Of a DNA stretch of 15,871 bases, positions 14,130 to 15,871 are shown piece by piece; position 1 is the stretch's first letter; every line of letters begins with the position of its first letter. The notes beneath the pieces are model-generated. The model was not told the DNA's origin. It searched no databases and saw nothing but the letters and a program-made list of their open reading frames with translations. The position numbers and the translations under genes were made by a program. The DNA comes from an uncultured Bacilli bacterium (GTDB taxonomy: Bacteria > Bacillota_I > Bacilli_A > RFN20 > CAG-826): assembly GCA_944358755.1 (NCBI GenBank), contig CALVRY010000018.1:1-15871 (forward strand), given 5' to 3'.

Positions 14130-15485
14130 ATGGAAAAATTAGTCGATACAACGCTAGGAAAAATTTTAGGAATTGAAAATGAAAAAGGATTTCGTTTTTT
14201 AGGAATCCCTTTTGCTAAGCCACCTCTTGGCGAATTAATGTTTGCACGCCCTCAAAAACCAGATAAATGGAGTGGAGTTTATAAAGCAGATACACCAAAA
14301 GCTAATCCAATTCAAAGAAAAGGAACATTTAGTGTTGGTAATAATTCTTTAGATTGTTTATATCTTAATATTTATCTGCCTAAATCTATAAATGATAGCA
14401 CTAAAAAATTACCTGTCATGGTGTGGATTTATGGAGGTAGTTTTGCAACTGGCGGAAGTGGTTTAAAAATTGAAGGCACTAATCAAATTGAATATGATTG
14501 TTCAGACTTTGCTAATGAAACAAATTGCATATTAGTAACTTTTAACTATCGACTTAATTTATATGGATATTCTAATTTAGAATTTTTAGGTGATAAATTT
14601 GACTATAATAATGGAATTAGAGATCAAATTTTAGCTTTAGAATTTGTTAAAGAAAATATCGAAAATTTCGGAGGAAATCCAAATAATATCACAATTTTTG
14701 GTCAATCTGCTGGTGGAGCTTCGGTTTTATATTTGATGTGTATTGAAGAATGTGAACATTTATTTAATAAAGCGATTGCGATGTCTCCTGTTTCAGAACA
14801 TTATTTTACCAAAGAAGAAAGTGCAAAAATTGCTAAAAGATATCTTAAATATCTAGGGATTTCTAAAAATAATTATATGGATTTATATAATTTAAAACCT
14901 GAAATTATAGTAGAAGCAAATAAACAAATTGGTAATTATTTATATCGTAAGGGAGAGTTACGCTGTCCTTTTTCACCAACTATTGATGGCGAGCTTTTAG
15001 TTGATGAGCCAATGAAATTGATACAAAAATCGACTAAACCACTATTAATTGGTAACGTTATTAACGAAGGAAACTTATTTTTATTAGATATTCCTGATTT
15101 TGTCTTACCTTTTATGGTTAAAATATTTAAATTGAAGCCTAGAAAAGGTAAAGAAAGCTATCGCTATAGAGCAAGTATTGCTTTAACACATCATATTTAT
15201 CTTGGTCCATTATTAAAAATTCTTTCAACTTATAAAGGAAAAGCATATCGCTATCAATATCGTTATGTTTCACCAACTTGTGAAGATTTAGGAGTAGAAA
15301 CATTCCATGCTTGTGATGTGCCGGTTTTGTTTGATTACAATACTCATTTTGAATCAGTAGATGATAAAGAAACTAAAAGAGTAGGCAAGGAAATGAGAAA
15401 ATTATTTTCAGATTTTGCAAAAGATAATTTCAATGAATATTCTGAATACAAAAATAATGAAAACAATCTTATTATAATTAAGTAA
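14130..15485 (+). CDS. Type-B carboxylesterase (PnbA-like)
   Basis: A 451-residue serine esterase of the carboxylesterase/cholinesterase family. Family marks in order: GIPFAKPPLGELMFARPQ (25-42), LDCLYLNIYLP (74-84; the usual SEDCLYLN has Leu for Glu), the oxyanion stretch VWIYGGSF (98-105), FNYRLNLYGY (138-147), GNPNNITIFGQSAGG (182-196) with nucleophile S193, the probable acid E313 in IGNVINEGNL and the base H393 in ETFHACDVPVLF. It lacks a signal peptide, so it should be intracellular. It is about 30-40 residues shorter than typical members because the usual Trp-Pro-containing C-terminal tail is missing; the catalytic parts are all present. The natural substrate is unknown. It lies one base after punA and shares the A of its stop TAA with the next ATG, so it is the middle gene of a coupled operon. 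Confidence 0.9.
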   Translation: MEKLVDTTLGKILGIENEKGFRFLGIPFAKPPLGELMFARPQKPDKWSGVYKADTPKANPIQRKGTFSVGNNSLDCLYLNIYLPKSINDSTKKLPVMVWIYGGSFATGGSGLKIEGTNQIEYDCSDFANETNCILVTFNYRLNLYGYSNLEFLGDKFDYNNGIRDQILALEFVKENIENFGGNPNNITIFGQSAGGASVLYLMCIEECEHLFNKAIAMSPVSEHYFTKEESAKIAKRYLKYLGISKNNYMDLYNLKPEIIVEANKQIGNYLYRKGELRCPFSPTIDGELLVDEPMKLIQKSTKPLLIGNVINEGNLFLLDIPDFVLPFMVKIFKLKPRKGKESYRYRASIALTHHIYLGPLLKILSTYKGKAYRYQYRYVSPTCEDLGVETFHACDVPVLFDYNTHFESVDDKETKRVGKEMRKLFSDFAKDNFNEYSEYKNNENNLIIIK

Positions 15486-15871
15486 TGGCTGAATTAACTT
15501 GGAAATTTTTTAATGATCTATCTGGATATTCTCGAGAAATTCGAGAAGAAGTTTTTGTTAAAGAACAACATTTTAAAGAAGAATTTGATACTATTGATAA
15601 TATTGCAACTCATATGGTTTTATTTTTAGATAATGTGGCAATTGGGACTGGTAGATTTTATAAAGAAAACGAGGATTATCATATTGGTAGAATAGCCGTT
15701 TTAAAAGAGTATCGTGCCAAAGGATATGGGAAGATTATCTTACAAGAAGTAGAAAACAAAATTAAAGAAGTTGGTGGAGAGAAAATAGTTCTTTCTTCAC
15801 AAAAACAAGCGATGAATTTTTATAAGAAACTTGGCTATATAGAAACTGGCGTTTTTTATCTTGATGAACAT
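15485..15871 (+). CDS. GNAT-family N-acetyltransferase (YjcF/ElaA-like), 3' truncated
   Basis: The ATG overlaps the carboxylesterase stop (TAATG) and the frame stays open to the window edge, giving 129 residues; only the last part of the protein is likely missing. The early VFVKEQHFKEEFD (23-35) and THMVLF (42-47) match the VFVxEQxxxxxxExD opening of the YjcF/ElaA branch. Then come GTGRFY (54-59), HIGRIAVLKEYRAKGYG (66-82) with the acetyl-CoA pyrophosphate loop RAKGYG, and NFYKKLGYIETG (111-122), the usual GNAT C-terminal helix and strand. It should transfer an acetyl group from acetyl-CoA to an unknown small molecule or protein amine. Tight coupling to the esterase suggests that an acylation/deacylation pair is possible. 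Confidence 0.9.
   Translation, partial: MAELTWKFFNDLSGYSREIREEVFVKEQHFKEEFDTIDNIATHMVLFLDNVAIGTGRFYKENEDYHIGRIAVLKEYRAKGYGKIILQEVENKIKEVGGEKIVLSSQKQAMNFYKKLGYIETGVFYLDEH

Noticed and set aside
1..15871. Mycoplasma-type genetic code with TGA as Trp
   Set aside because: TGA ends nadD and punA exactly where their families end and where overlapping starts are found, and all Trp codons are TGG.
1..15871. Mobile element, prophage, toxin-antitoxin or CRISPR content
   Set aside because: No transposase, integrase, terminal repeats, spaced short repeats or toxin-like gene pairs are visible; the single 19-bp repeat is insufficient.

Overview
The window is a compact, AT-rich stretch of a bacterial chromosome. 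The standard code fits: TGA is a genuine stop in nadD and in the purine nucleoside phosphorylase gene, and Trp is always TGG. Gene content, short spacers and AGGAGG-type ribosome binding sites point to a low-GC Gram-positive lineage, probably an uncultured or poorly described Bacilli/Erysipelotrichia/RF39-like or Acholeplasma-related group. That placement is an inference. I see no tRNA, rRNA, IS element, phage gene or CRISPR array, and no gene-free stretch longer than 300 bases.

Region 1 (1-996, +): the 3' part of a gene fusing a glycerate 2-kinase domain, in frame and almost without linker, to a hypoxanthine/uracil-type DNA glycosylase domain. Region 2 (about 1068-5759, +): a translationally coupled NAD salvage operon, pncB-nadD-nadE, converting nicotinate to NAD+. 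A Fes/IroE-like serine esterase is added as a fourth overlapping gene. A hairpin shared with the convergent unit closes it.

Region 3 (5778-8478, -): a strong promoter and near-ideal ribosome binding sites drive a tandem Lrp/AsnC-like regulator and a free-standing alpha subunit of an ADP-forming acyl-CoA synthetase. The ATP-grasp beta subunit is not in the window. Just downstream of the promoter lies an inverted repeat that could be the operator.

Region 4 (8516-13126): a membrane-tethered XRE regulator (-) faces two divergently transcribed envelope genes (+). One encodes a single-pass anchored protein. The other encodes a 966-residue exported protein apparently built from four tandem beta-rich modules. 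A perfect 13-bp inverted repeat sits between the divergent starts. This regulator-plus-envelope-pair unit is the best candidate here for an undescribed system.

Region 5 (about 13160-15871, +): purine nucleoside phosphorylase, a type-B carboxylesterase and a GNAT acetyltransferase (cut by the window end), joined by 1-nt spacing or overlap, in one apparent operon. Regions 2 and 5 thus each pair nucleotide or cofactor salvage with a serine esterase.
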